NCBI RefSeq assembly: GCF_031454155.1
Contig: NZ_JAVDQG010000004.1
Location: 124,001-188,000 of the forward strand
Length of the DNA stretch: 64,000 nt
Source of the DNA: Desmospora profundinema
GTDB lineage: Bacteria; Bacillota; Bacilli; Thermoactinomycetales; DSM-45169
Direction of reading: 5' to 3'
Part shown: piece after piece, positions 43,763-52,443 of the stretch
Position numbering within the stretch: the first letter of the stretch is position 1
Layout: every line of letters starts with the position of its first letter
Notes under the pieces: generated by a model
What the model was told of the DNA's origin: nothing
The model's input: the letters and a program-made list of their open reading frames with translations, nothing else
Databases searched by the model: none
Made by a program: the position numbers and the translations under genes

Positions 43763-45706
43763 ATGGGTCGAGCCGTTTGGTTTCCAACAGAAGGAGATAT
43801 CAAACAGTCGCGTCTGGGACGATTGATGGCGAAGGTGGGGACGGAGAGCGCCGATGAGTTCCATAAACGGTCCGTGCAGGATGCGGCCTGGTTTTGGGAG
43901 ACGGTGGAAAAGGATCTGGGGTTCGTCTGGGATCGTCCCTATCGGCAGGTATTGGACACTTCCAAGGGAATACCATGGGCCCGCTGGTTTGTAGAAGGGG
44001 GATTCAACGTTTCGGTGAACGCTCTCGATCGCTGGGTGGAAAAACCCTCTACCCGTCACCGGCTTGCATTGATCTGGGAAGGAGATAACGGAGAGGTGCA
44101 GAAATGGACCTACCGGGAACTGTGGACCGAGGTGAACCGGGCCGCCCGCGGCTTGCGGAAGCTGGGAATCGGTGAAGGGGACCGGGTGGCCATTTATTTG
44201 CCGATGGTGGTGGAAAATGTGGTTGCCATGCTGGCGGTTGCCCGGATCGGCGCCATCTTTACTCCGTGTTTCTCCGGTTATGGAGCAGAGGCGGTAGCCA
44301 CTCGTTTGCGGGATTGCGAAGCCAAGGTGCTCATCACCGCCGACGGTTTCCTCCGTCGGGGAAAAACGGTCAACATGAAAGAGGAGGCGGACAAAGCGGC
44401 GGAACAGTCTCCCAGCGTCCAACATGTGGTGGTGGTTCGCCGGTTGGGGCGGCAAATTCCCGCCTTTCCCCGCGATGTGGATTGGTCCAATATGCTGTCC
44501 GCTGACCGTACACCGCTGACTGCCGCATCTACCGATGCGGATCACCCCTTTATGATCATCTATACCTCCGGCACCACCGGCCGCCCCAAAGGAACGGTTC
44601 ATGTTCATGCAGGCTTTCCGGTCAAGGCGGCTTTCGACGCCGGGTACGGGATGGATCTGGATGAAGGCAGCGTTCTCTTCTGGATGACGGACATGGGTTG
44701 GATGATGGGACCGTGGATGGTGTTTGGCTCGCTGTTGACGGGAACCACCATGTTGCTGTTTGAAGGAACACCGGATTATCCCCATCCGGACCGGATGTGG
44801 CGGCTGGTGGAAGACCATGGTGTGACCCATCTGGGGCTCTCCCCGACGGTGGTGCGAGCGCTGATGAAACACGGGGATGAGTGGGTAAAAGGATGTCACC
44901 TGGAATCCTTGCGCGTGTTCGGTTCCACTGGGGAACCATGGAATCCGGAGCCGTGGCAGTGGTTGTTTGAAACGGTGGGGCAAAAGCGGGCACCGATCTG
45001 GAACTATTCCGGAGGAACAGAGATTTCTGGAGGCATTTTGGCCACCAATCTGATGAAACCCATCGCTCCCTGTTCATTTAGCGGACCCATGCCGGGGATG
45101 GATGCAGATGTGGTGAATGAACAGGGGAAAAGCATACGGAGAGAAGTCGGAGAGTTGGTGGTCCGTCAGCCTTGGGTCGGCATGACCCGAGGTTTTTGGC
45201 GGGATCCCGACCGTTATGAACAGACGTACTGGGAACGTTTTCCCGGTGTGTGGGTGCATGGAGACTGGGTGGAAGTGGACGAGGACGGGTTCTGGTACAT
45301 TACCGGCCGTTCCGACGACACGCTGAAAATCGCGGGCAAACGCTTGGGTCCAGCCGAGATGGAATCCACGTTGGTCGATCATCCCGCCGTGCTGGAATCC
45401 GCCACGATCGGAGTGCCGGATGCCGATAAAGGGGAAGCAGCTGTCTGTTTTGTCATTTTGAAGGCGGAAGCAGACGAGAGGGAAGCGTTAAGGCGTGAAC
45501 TGATGGCATGGGTGGGGGAACGGATGGGGAAAGCGCTTCGCCCCCGCGCCATTCATTTTGTCCGGGAGTTGCCCAAGACCCGCAACGGAAAAATCCTGCG
45601 CCGAGCGATTAAAGCTGCCTATACGGGCCAAGACGCCGGAGACCTCTCTTCACTGGAAAATCCGGATGCGATCCATGCCGTGCGGGCGTCTCATATCAAT
45701 GGCTGA
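43763..45706 (+). CDS. AMP-forming acyl-CoA synthetase (AcsA-like)
   Basis: An acyl-adenylate-forming enzyme of about 647 aa in the acetyl/acetoacetyl-CoA synthetase branch. Motifs: MIIYTSGTTGRPKGTVHVHA (P-loop), YSGGTEISGGILATN, GVWVHGDWVEVDEDGFWYI, the hinge GRSDDTLKIAGKRLGPAEME and the catalytic lysine in LPKTRNGKILRRA. The substrate is a short or medium carboxylate that cannot be fixed here. ATG 43763 is chosen (GGGGTGAACG upstream); a GTG at 43745 is in frame. Terminator follows. Confidence 0.87.
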   Translation: MGRAVWFPTEGDIKQSRLGRLMAKVGTESADEFHKRSVQDAAWFWETVEKDLGFVWDRPYRQVLDTSKGIPWARWFVEGGFNVSVNALDRWVEKPSTRHRLALIWEGDNGEVQKWTYRELWTEVNRAARGLRKLGIGEGDRVAIYLPMVVENVVAMLAVARIGAIFTPCFSGYGAEAVATRLRDCEAKVLITADGFLRRGKTVNMKEEADKAAEQSPSVQHVVVVRRLGRQIPAFPRDVDWSNMLSADRTPLTAASTDADHPFMIIYTSGTTGRPKGTVHVHAGFPVKAAFDAGYGMDLDEGSVLFWMTDMGWMMGPWMVFGSLLTGTTMLLFEGTPDYPHPDRMWRLVEDHGVTHLGLSPTVVRALMKHGDEWVKGCHLESLRVFGSTGEPWNPEPWQWLFETVGQKRAPIWNYSGGTEISGGILATNLMKPIAPCSFSGPMPGMDADVVNEQGKSIRREVGELVVRQPWVGMTRGFWRDPDRYEQTYWERFPGVWVHGDWVEVDEDGFWYITGRSDDTLKIAGKRLGPAEMESTLVDHPAVLESATIGVPDADKGEAAVCFVILKAEADEREALRRELMAWVGERMGKALRPRAIHFVRELPKTRNGKILRRAIKAAYTGQDAGDLSSLENPDAIHAVRASHING

Positions 45707-45739
45707 ATGTTGTAGCATAAAACAATGAAAAAAAGAGAG

Positions 45740-45765
45740 CCCGATTCCCCGGAATCGGGTTATTT
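45740..45765 (+). terminator. Terminator of acyl-CoA synthetase gene
   Basis: CCCGATTCC-CC-GGAATCGGG followed by TTATTTG. Confidence 0.75.
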
Positions 45766-45902
45766 GCACAAACATCGAAAAAAATGATCGACCCTTTAAT
45801 TAGCTGGAACTGGCTTTTTTTATGCATCTGTTTATAATGGAGATGTTACGAATCCTTTACTTTTTGTATTTATCATTTCTATTACAAATCCGGGTCGCCA
45901 AC

Positions 45903-46020
45903 TAGGGCCTGTTGGTCATTCAATTTTCCGTAAGAAAAGGGAAGGGCGGTATGGATGGTGGAGAGCCTTTGTACTCACAGAGCACAAGTCTCGCCTTACG
46001 GATGGATCAGACAGGCCCTA
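45903..46020 (+). repeat. Type-1 MITE-like repeat, copy F (partial cassette)
   Basis: Ends TAGGGCCTGTTGGTCATTCA and GATCAGACAGGCCCTA are good inverted repeats at TA. The interior keeps the left half and the first part of the cassette (ACTCACAGAGCACAAGTCTC) but lacks the right half of the core, so an internal deletion has occurred. The rest of 45766-46127 holds no gene. Confidence 0.75.
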
Positions 46021-46127
46021 ATCGCACGGGGTCATGAATGGATGCGAGACAGTGGAAAATGGAAAATTGAAATGGACAAAAAACAAACGGAGGTTGCGAA
46101 TATATAGAGTAGGGAGAGGTGTCGGCA

Positions 46128-46946
46128 TTGCAAATCCTGGGGGACGGTGATCAAAACCAGGAAAAGCGGGAACTAGAAGAGCGCGTGTTGAAAGCCCAAG
46201 CCGACGAGTCTTCCGGGCAGCGTGAAGCGCTGTTGGGCGAATACCGATCATACGTCATCAAGATCGCCTCTCGTATTTGCAAACGAAACATCACCATCCA
46301 GGATGATGAGTACTCCATTGCTCTGGCGGGGTTTAACGAGGCGATTACACAGTACCGTCGCAGCGAACCGTCTTCCTTTCTGACCTTTGCTTATATGGTT
46401 GTACAGCGAAGGTTGGCCGATCACTATCGGAGGGAGCAAAAGCACCAGAACCAAGTGCCGTTGATTCCTCCCGACTCCAGAGAGAATGAACCGACTCACA
46501 GGGAAGTAGTGGCGGAATCGTTTGAGCGGTATCGGGAGCGGGAACTGGCGGAAGTTCGTCGCTTGGAGATCCAGCAGTTTTCACAATCCCTGGCCCGCGT
46601 TGGGATCAGCATGAATGACTTGGTGAAATCGTCCCCCAAACATCGGGATACCAGGGAAGATATGTTGGCTATCGCACGGAAAATAGCGGCCAACGAAAAA
46701 TGGATGGAAGAATTCCTTCATCAAAAAACGACCAAGAAAAGCTTTGCCGAAAAGGTGGGGTGCCATCGCCGAACCTTGAAGCGACACCGGGTTTATTTAA
46801 CGGCGTTGGTCTTGGTCTTGATCGAGGATCTCCCCCTGTTGCGGGACTACCTCGGTCTACCAGTAGAAAAGAAGGGAGGTGGACTTGGTGCAGAAGGGGA
46901 TTGTAATGAAGAGAAGTCGGCGACATTATGTGGTGCTGACTCCTGA
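46128..46946 (+). CDS. sigI: RNA polymerase sigma factor SigI
   Basis: A sigma-70-family factor of about 272 aa belonging to the SigI class. REALLGEYRSYVIKIASRIC and DDEYSIALAGFNEAITQYRR form the region-2 part, SFLTFAYMVVQRRLADHYRR the DNA-contact helix, and SFAEKVGCHRRTLKRHRVYL the C-terminal helix-turn-helix. TTG 46128 has AGGGAGAGG at good distance; GTG 46119 is an alternative. The 3' end overlaps rsgI by 59 bp. SigI responds to heat or extracellular polysaccharide signals in other Firmicutes through RsgI. Confidence 0.93.
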   Translation: MQILGDGDQNQEKRELEERVLKAQADESSGQREALLGEYRSYVIKIASRICKRNITIQDDEYSIALAGFNEAITQYRRSEPSSFLTFAYMVVQRRLADHYRREQKHQNQVPLIPPDSRENEPTHREVVAESFERYRERELAEVRRLEIQQFSQSLARVGISMNDLVKSSPKHRDTREDMLAIARKIAANEKWMEEFLHQKTTKKSFAEKVGCHRRTLKRHRVYLTALVLVLIEDLPLLRDYLGLPVEKKGGGLGAEGDCNEEKSATLCGADS

Positions 46947-48015
46947 AGGGACCTTTCTTAAGGTGCCGAAACGGGTCGACGCGGAGGTGGGCCAGGAAAT
47001 CGCGTTTGAAGAAGTGAAAAAGCCGTTTCTCCCTATGGCGCTACCTGGAAAAACAGCCATGGTCGGCGGTGTGGTAGCCGCGATTGTGCTATTGGCGGTT
47101 TTCCTGCCCTTGTTGTGGATTCCCACGGACGCCCATGCGGAAACGTACGTCTATATTGACCTGAATACCAGCCTCGAGTTGGGGGTCGACAAAAACAGCC
47201 AGGTGGTGGAGGTACGAGCCTTCAACCCTGCGGGTGAAGCGTTGATCCAGGGATTGGATTGGAAAGGGGTCCCCATCAACCAAATGGTGGTTATGGTATT
47301 AAATCGTGCACAGGAGCAGGGGTACTTAAAACCTCATGACCGGATCATCGTTTCCCAAGTGGACAAACAAAAACAGGACCCCGAGGTTTCTAGCAAGACC
47401 CTGGATGAAATTAAAGAAAGCATTGGCGGGGATCCGGAATTAACGCAATCCAATGTGGACCTGTACACCTTGCCCCTGCCTGATGTCCTGAAGGCGGAAG
47501 CGGAAAAAACCGGTCTGTCACCGGCCAAGTACGCGGTTTGGATCCTGGCCAAGCGAAACGGTTTGGATATCGCGGTCGACCAATTGCTGGAGCTCTCCAT
47601 GAGCGAAGTAATGGAAATGGTAGACTTAACCCCCATCTTGCGCAATCCACCTTCGGAGAAAGAATGGGAAGAATGGGTCAAGGAAGAAAAACAAAACGAA
47701 AAAGATCAAGCAAAATCCAATGAGGATAACGGCGACGAGGATTTGGATGAATCGGATTCATCACCCGATGATTCCGAACATGAGGACGGCGACCGTTCAG
47801 AGGCTGGACAGGATCCTGACAACGGGGAAACGTCCAACAGTTCCGGCAACTCCACAAAGGAAGAATCGAAGGAGGGGAGTTCTTCTTCGTCACAACCGGA
47901 TGAGGATGAAGGAGAATCCGAACCAACGAAACCGGAGTCTGATGATTCATCTTCCGACTCTCCGTCGGATTCAGAGTCGAACGGGTCATTGGGACCGGAA
48001 GAGGGTTCCGATTGA
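46888..48015 (+). CDS. rsgI: Anti-sigma-I factor RsgI family protein
   Basis: A membrane protein of about 375 aa. The N-terminal cytosolic RsgI domain (about 1-50, RHYVVLTPEGTFLKVPKR) should hold SigI. One transmembrane helix follows (VGGVVAAIVLLAVFLPLLWI), then an extracellular domain (about 86-260, TYVYIDLNTSLELGVD). The last 110 residues are a low-complexity acidic Ser/Asp/Glu tail. No carbohydrate-binding sensor domain is present. The juxtamembrane motif usually written as DINPS, site of autoproteolysis in studied RsgI proteins, reads DLNTS here. GTG 46888 is chosen after AAGGGAGG. Confidence 0.88.
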   Translation: MQKGIVMKRSRRHYVVLTPEGTFLKVPKRVDAEVGQEIAFEEVKKPFLPMALPGKTAMVGGVVAAIVLLAVFLPLLWIPTDAHAETYVYIDLNTSLELGVDKNSQVVEVRAFNPAGEALIQGLDWKGVPINQMVVMVLNRAQEQGYLKPHDRIIVSQVDKQKQDPEVSSKTLDEIKESIGGDPELTQSNVDLYTLPLPDVLKAEAEKTGLSPAKYAVWILAKRNGLDIAVDQLLELSMSEVMEMVDLTPILRNPPSEKEWEEWVKEEKQNEKDQAKSNEDNGDEDLDESDSSPDDSEHEDGDRSEAGQDPDNGETSNSSGNSTKEESKEGSSSSSQPDEDEGESEPTKPESDDSSSDSPSDSESNGSLGPEEGSD

Positions 48016-48120
48016 ACAAAAGATTTCTGATCGCTTTCCATGAGGCGTTTCTCCGGATGCAGGCCGACATCTCCCGCATCTTCTTTATTCACTACCCGTA
48101 CGGGTTGGGAGGAATCGTCG

Positions 48121-48369
48121 ATGAGAGGGATCGGAATCGTACGTAAAGTGGACCACCTGGGTCGAATCGTATTGCCCAAAGAGCTTCGGGATACGATGAA
48201 CATCAATCCGCACGATGGCGTGGAGATCTTTGTAAATCAAGATGAGATCGTACTGCAAAAGTATAATCCATCCTGTATTTTCTGTGACTCGACGGATCGC
48301 CTTTTTTACTTCAAAGAGAAGATCGTTTGTGAGAGTTGTCTGGAAGAGTCTCGCAGTCATGTTTCGTGA
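48121..48369 (+). CDS. AbrB/SpoVT-type transition-state regulator with zinc ribbon
   Basis: An 82-aa DNA-binding protein. The N-terminal swapped-hairpin AbrB domain reads GIGIVRKVDHLGRIVLPKEL and GVEIFVNQDEIVLQKY. The C-terminus has two cysteine pairs (CIFC, CESC) suggesting a small zinc ribbon. ATG 48121 follows GGGAGG. It lies 105 bp after rsgI and may be co-expressed. AbrB proteins govern stationary-phase and sporulation genes. Targets here are unknown. Confidence 0.9.
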   Translation: MRGIGIVRKVDHLGRIVLPKELRDTMNINPHDGVEIFVNQDEIVLQKYNPSCIFCDSTDRLFYFKEKIVCESCLEESRSHVS

Positions 48370-48372
48370 CGC

Positions 48373-48397
48373 AAGCCCGTTTCGGGCTTTTTCTTTT
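48373..48397 (+). terminator. Terminator of abrB-like gene
   Basis: AAGCCCG-TTT-CGGGCTTTTTC directly after the stop. Confidence 0.85.
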
Positions 48398-48502
48398 TGG
48401 AGAGGCTCTTCACCCCTGTAAAGCGAGTACCTGACAGAGGATTTACGCTTTTGATAAAATAAAGAATGGAACTGAAATTAGTCTGATTCATGCAACAGCA
48501 AA

Positions 48503-48516
48503 TGTAAGCGCTTTAA
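48503..48516. promoter_or_regulatory. CcpA cre site
   Basis: TGTAAGCGCTTTAA matches the cre consensus TGWAANCGNTNWCA with one mismatch. It lies 30 bp upstream of the first gene of the catabolic operon, where CcpA would repress it when glucose is available. No clear -35/-10 pair was identified nearby. Confidence 0.65.
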
Positions 48517-48547
48517 AATGCTGTCTGAATGACAAGGGGGGAGAGTT

Positions 48548-49321
48548 GTGGAGAGAGCCTACTTAAAAGTGACACGGCGCGGGCCCGTTGGATGGATTCA
48601 ACTGGACCGGCCCCGGGTGTTAAATGCACTGAATCGATCGCTGATAAGAGAGCTGGTGCAAACGTTGGAGGAGATGGGACAGGATGATGACGTACGGGTA
48701 GCGGTGATTACCGGTGGAGAGCGAGTGTTTGCCGCCGGTGCCGATATCGGGGAGATGGCGGCATCCACATCGGTGGATATGCTGATCGCGGATCCGTTTG
48801 ACGATTGGAACCGTATCCGCCGATTCCCCAAACCCCTGATTGCTTCCGTCAGTGGTTTTGCCCTGGGAGGAGGGTGTGAATTAGCCTTGGCCTGCGACTT
48901 GATCGTCGCATCGGAGACGGCGCGACTGGGTCAACCGGAAATCCAGCTGGGCGTGATCCCCGGCGCTGGCGGCACTCAGCGGCTGACTCGCGCATTGGGG
49001 AAAGTCCGGGCAATGGAAATGGTCCTGACCGGAGAACCGATTACGGCTCAGGAAGCGCATGCAGCCGGATTGGTCAACCGGGTGGTTCCGGTGGAAAACC
49101 TGGAAGCGGAGACGATGAAATTGGCCGAGTCGTTGGCCGATAAAGCTCCGATTGCCCTTCGTCTGGGGAAGGAAGCGGTACGAAGAGCGGCGGAACACGG
49201 ATTGGACGAGGCATTGGATTACGAACAGAAACTGTTTTTTTTCTTGTTTGGAACGGAAGATCAAAAAGAAGGAATGCGGGCCTTCGGCGAGAAACGAAAG
49301 CCCCGTTTTCAAGGAAAATAG
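48548..49321 (+). CDS. Enoyl-CoA hydratase (crotonase family)
   Basis: A 257-aa crotonase-fold enzyme. The oxyanion-hole segment is GGERVFAAGADIGEMAAS and FALGGGCELALACDLIVASE, with the two catalytic glutamates in GGCELA and GQPEIQLGVIPGAGGTQRLT. True hydration of 2-enoyl-CoA is therefore likely; PaaF-type or general beta-oxidation roles are both possible. The start is GTG 48548 with GGGGGGAGAG. It is first in the operon leading to the 2-oxo acid dehydrogenase genes and behind a cre site. Confidence 0.88.
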   Translation: MERAYLKVTRRGPVGWIQLDRPRVLNALNRSLIRELVQTLEEMGQDDDVRVAVITGGERVFAAGADIGEMAASTSVDMLIADPFDDWNRIRRFPKPLIASVSGFALGGGCELALACDLIVASETARLGQPEIQLGVIPGAGGTQRLTRALGKVRAMEMVLTGEPITAQEAHAAGLVNRVVPVENLEAETMKLAESLADKAPIALRLGKEAVRRAAEHGLDEALDYEQKLFFFLFGTEDQKEGMRAFGEKRKPRFQGK

Positions 49322-49334
49322 AGGAGGAATCGAT

Positions 49335-50120
49335 ATGTCGGAAACTGTGATGATGAAAAAAGAAGGGGGCGTCGCCATCCTGACGCTGAACCGCCCCCAA
49401 GTCTACAATGCCTTTAATACGGAATTAAACCGGGACTTAACCCGTTACATGAATGAAGTCGGCAAAGATCCCGAGGTGCGTGTCGTTCTGCTGACAGGGG
49501 CGGGGAACGCATTTTGCTCCGGACAGGATCTGAACGATCGGACTGATCCCAATATTGACAAGCTGTCCTTGGGAGACAGTGTCCGCTCCCGTTACAATCC
49601 GATGGTGGAGGCGATCACCGGGTTGGATAAGCCCGTCATCGCAGCCGTCAACGGGGTGGCTGCCGGTGCCGGCTGCAGCCTGGCCCTGGCCTGTGATCTG
49701 CGGATCATTTCGGATAAGGCCAAGTTTGTGGAAGCTTTCGTTCGCATCGGTTTGATTCCCGACAGCGGATCCAGTTGGTTTTTACCGCGTTTGGTCGGGT
49801 TTGGCAGGGCGATGGAATTGGTGCTGAGCGGCCGCGACGTGGAGGCGGAGGAAGCGGTGCAAATCGGATTGGCTAATAAAGTGGTGCCGCATGACCAACT
49901 GATGTCGCAAGCGATGGCCTGGGCACAGCAATTGGCACAGGGACCGACCAAGGCGATGGGTTTAATGAAGCGTTCCTTGTATCGGGCCGTGGATGTCGAT
50001 TTGAACGAAGCATTGGAGGTGGAGGCGCAGTTGCAGGAGATTGCCGGGAAGACTGCAGATTTTCAGGAAGGAATTCGCGCCTTTAAGGAAAAACGTCATC
50101 CCCGTTATCAGGGTAAATGA
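49335..50120 (+). CDS. Crotonase family isomerase, PaaG-like
   Basis: A 261-aa crotonase-fold protein. GNAFCSGQDLNDRTDPN resembles the CSGQDLNDR segment of PaaG, the ring 1,2-epoxyphenylacetyl-CoA isomerase. The oxyanion hole is GVAAGAGCSLALACDLRIIS, with glycine/serine instead of the first hydratase glutamate, and EAFVRIGLIPDSGSSWFLPR supplies an aspartate. This fits isomerase rather than hydratase chemistry. GAGGAGG precedes the ATG. A general delta3,delta2-enoyl-CoA isomerase is the alternative. PaaABCDE epoxidase genes are not in the window. Confidence 0.8.
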   Translation: MSETVMMKKEGGVAILTLNRPQVYNAFNTELNRDLTRYMNEVGKDPEVRVVLLTGAGNAFCSGQDLNDRTDPNIDKLSLGDSVRSRYNPMVEAITGLDKPVIAAVNGVAAGAGCSLALACDLRIISDKAKFVEAFVRIGLIPDSGSSWFLPRLVGFGRAMELVLSGRDVEAEEAVQIGLANKVVPHDQLMSQAMAWAQQLAQGPTKAMGLMKRSLYRAVDVDLNEALEVEAQLQEIAGKTADFQEGIRAFKEKRHPRYQGK

Positions 50121-50182
50121 ACTTCCTTGTTTGCTCCGTCATAGCATGGGGATAACCGCCCAATTCTTCCCAAAGAGGAATG

Positions 50183-51352
50183 ATGGCTATGAAAGTGTTA
50201 AAAAACGGAGATCAATTGCCAATCCAGGAAACCATCCGTGAACGAGCCCGTTCGGTACCGCTGATGGAGGATGTGTTTGCCCTGATGGAACGGGATGGGC
50301 ACGAGCAGGTCATCTTCTGCCGCCATAAGGGATCGGGTTTAAAAGGGATTATCGCCATTCATGACACGACGATGGGCCCTGCTCTGGGCGGGTGTCGGAT
50401 GGTCCCTTACGAATCCACGGATGCCGCTTTAAAGGATGTATTACGTCTATCCAAGGGGATGACGTACAAATGCGGCTTGGCCGATGTGGATTTCGGCGGC
50501 GGGAAAGCGGTCCTGATCGGAGATCCTCAGAAGGATAAAAGCCCGGAAATGTTTCGCGCCTTGGGCCGGTTTGTCGGCGGCTTAAACGGCCGGTTTTTCA
50601 CGGGAACGGACATGGGGACGGATCCGGAAGATTTTGTACACGCGGCACGGGAATCGCAATCCTTTGTCGGATTGCCCGTCAGTCACGGGGGAAGCGGAGA
50701 CACCGCCATCCCAACCGCGTATGGTGTGATGCAGGGGTATCGTGCCACAGCTGAACATCTGTGGGGGGACTCCAACCTGGAAGGGAGAACCATCGCTATC
50801 CAGGGTGTGGGTAAAGTGGGAAGCCGCTTGGTTACACAATTGTTGGAAGAAGGGGCACAAGTATGGATCGCCGATACCCAGGAGCACCGGCTGGAGGATT
50901 GGAAAAGACGCTTTCCCGATGTGGGGGTGGCGGCTGTGGATGAGATCCATCGCCAACCGTGCGATATTTTCTCCCCATGTGCGATCGGCGGTGTCATTAA
51001 CGATCGAACGATCGATGAGCTCCGTTGCCAGGCCGTAGTGGGTTCCGCCAACAACCAGTTGGGGCGGGCGGATCATGGGGATGACCTGCATCAGCGCGGG
51101 ATCTTGTATGCTCCCGATTATCTGGTGAATGCCGGCGGATTGATCCAGGTGGCGGATGAACTGCACGGATACCACCATGATCGGGTCATGGAGAAAACCC
51201 GGGGCATCTATGAGATGCTGCTTAAAATCTACCAACTGTCCCGACAAGAAGATTTGCCCACGTGTCGCGCGGCGGATCGGCTGGTGTTGGAACGGCTGCA
51301 CCAAGTGGGGGACCTGAAACGGATTTTGCTCGGGTTCGATCGGAACGGCTGA
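50183..51352 (+). CDS. Leu/Phe dehydrogenase family, phenylalanine-dehydrogenase-like
   Basis: NAD-dependent amino acid dehydrogenase of about 389 aa. The substrate domain has GLKGIIAIHDTTMGPALGG, the catalytic lysines in LSKGMTYKCGLADVDFGGGK, and GDPQKDKSPEMFRALGRFV. FFTGTDMGTDPEDFVHAARE and SHGGSGDTAIPTAYGVMQGY follow the pattern I recall for phenylalanine dehydrogenase (GTDMGT, GGSGD) rather than leucine dehydrogenase. The Rossmann domain is IAIQGVGKVGSRLV. Phe to phenylpyruvate is the favoured reaction. Ile/Leu/Val use remains possible because the enzyme precedes a branched-chain-type 2-oxo acid dehydrogenase. ATG 50183 is chosen after AGAGG. Confidence 0.8.
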   Translation: MAMKVLKNGDQLPIQETIRERARSVPLMEDVFALMERDGHEQVIFCRHKGSGLKGIIAIHDTTMGPALGGCRMVPYESTDAALKDVLRLSKGMTYKCGLADVDFGGGKAVLIGDPQKDKSPEMFRALGRFVGGLNGRFFTGTDMGTDPEDFVHAARESQSFVGLPVSHGGSGDTAIPTAYGVMQGYRATAEHLWGDSNLEGRTIAIQGVGKVGSRLVTQLLEEGAQVWIADTQEHRLEDWKRRFPDVGVAAVDEIHRQPCDIFSPCAIGGVINDRTIDELRCQAVVGSANNQLGRADHGDDLHQRGILYAPDYLVNAGGLIQVADELHGYHHDRVMEKTRGIYEMLLKIYQLSRQEDLPTCRAADRLVLERLHQVGDLKRILLGFDRNG

Positions 51353-51369
51353 AGAGTGGAGGAGTGCCT

Positions 51370-52443
51370 ATGTTGCAACAGATGGATCAAGTGGATATCC
51401 AGTTGCTTCGTTCGGACGGCAGTTTGACGGACGAGGGGCGTCCCATCTGGGACAGCATTTCGATAGAGATGAAACTCCATTTCCATCGTTGGATGGTATT
51501 GGCCCGAACCTTTGACCGGCGATCCGTGATCTTGCAGCGCCAGGGGAGGATCGGAACATACGCCCCTCTGGAAGGGCAGGAAGCGGCCCAGGTGGGAAGC
51601 GCGTTGGCGCTGGATCGGGAGGATTGGATCTTTCCCACTTATCGGGAGCATGGAGTGGCCATGATCGCCGGTATGCCCCTGGATCGCATTCTGCTTTACT
51701 GGATGGGGAGAGTGGAGGGGAACATCGCCCCTGAGGGGGTACGCGTGTTGCCGCCCTATGTACCGATCGCCACCCAATTGCCGCAGGCGATGGGAGCGGC
51801 GTGGGCCGCCAAATTAAAGGGAGAGTCTTCCGTGACGGTCGCTTACTTCGGCGACGGGGCCACCTCGGAAGGCGACTTCCATGAGGCGCTTAATTTCGCC
51901 GGTGTTTTCCGCTTGCCCTGTGTTTTTTTCTGTCAAAACAACCACTATGCCATCAGCGTCCCTTTCTCCCGCCAATCGGCCACTCCGACTGTGGCGGAAA
52001 AATCCCGGGCATACAACCTGCCGGGTGTTCGCGTTGACGGAAATGACGTACTGGCGGTTTATCACGTTATGCAAGAAGCGGTGAGACGCGCCAGGCGCGG
52101 AGAAGGGGCCACCCTCATCGAGGCGGTCACCTACCGCAAGGGTTCCCACACCACCGCTGATGATGCAACGCGCTATCGGGAAGAAGAGGAAGTGACCGAT
52201 TGGGTCGAACGGCGCGATCCACTGACACGATTGGAGAGTCTTCTCATACAGGAGGGGCTTTTAACAGCCGGACAGGTGGAGGAATGTCACGATCGCTGTC
52301 GGGAAGAGGTGGATTCGGCCTGGAAAAAAGCGGCGAAGGCTGAAGCACCGCCCCCCTCTCACCTGTTTGCCCATGTGTATGCGACTTTGCCGGCGGAATT
52401 GAAACGTCAGCGGGCGGAGACGGAGGGAAGGTCTTATGGCTGA
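51370..52443 (+). CDS. 2-oxo acid dehydrogenase E1 component, alpha subunit
   Basis: Thiamin-diphosphate-dependent decarboxylase subunit of 357 aa. The ThDP motif is AYFGDGATSEGDFHEALNFA through CVFFCQNNHYAISVPF; GRIGTYAPLEGQEAAQVGSA and the phosphorylation-loop-like RKGSHTTADDATRYREEEE are typical of PDH/BKDH alpha. It overlaps the E1beta start by 8 bp. The substrate should follow from the adjacent amino acid dehydrogenase: phenylpyruvate or branched-chain 2-oxo acids. GAGGAGTG precedes ATG 51370. Confidence 0.9.
   Translation: MLQQMDQVDIQLLRSDGSLTDEGRPIWDSISIEMKLHFHRWMVLARTFDRRSVILQRQGRIGTYAPLEGQEAAQVGSALALDREDWIFPTYREHGVAMIAGMPLDRILLYWMGRVEGNIAPEGVRVLPPYVPIATQLPQAMGAAWAAKLKGESSVTVAYFGDGATSEGDFHEALNFAGVFRLPCVFFCQNNHYAISVPFSRQSATPTVAEKSRAYNLPGVRVDGNDVLAVYHVMQEAVRRARRGEGATLIEAVTYRKGSHTTADDATRYREEEEVTDWVERRDPLTRLESLLIQEGLLTAGQVEECHDRCREEVDSAWKKAAKAEAPPPSHLFAHVYATLPAELKRQRAETEGRSYG

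Noticed and set aside
43646-44983. 445-codon minus-strand frame
   Set aside because: Antisense to the acyl-CoA synthetase with all its catalytic motifs; low-complexity His/Pro/Arg-rich translation typical of a shadow frame.
45766-46127. SigI-dependent autoregulatory promoter
   Set aside because: No convincing ACCCC-type -35 with CGAA-type -10 in the plus-strand orientation; the region is mostly a MITE-like repeat.
47706-48206. Acidic 166-codon minus-strand frame
   Set aside because: Mirrors the Ser/Asp-rich repeat coding of the RsgI tail; no ribosome site or family match.
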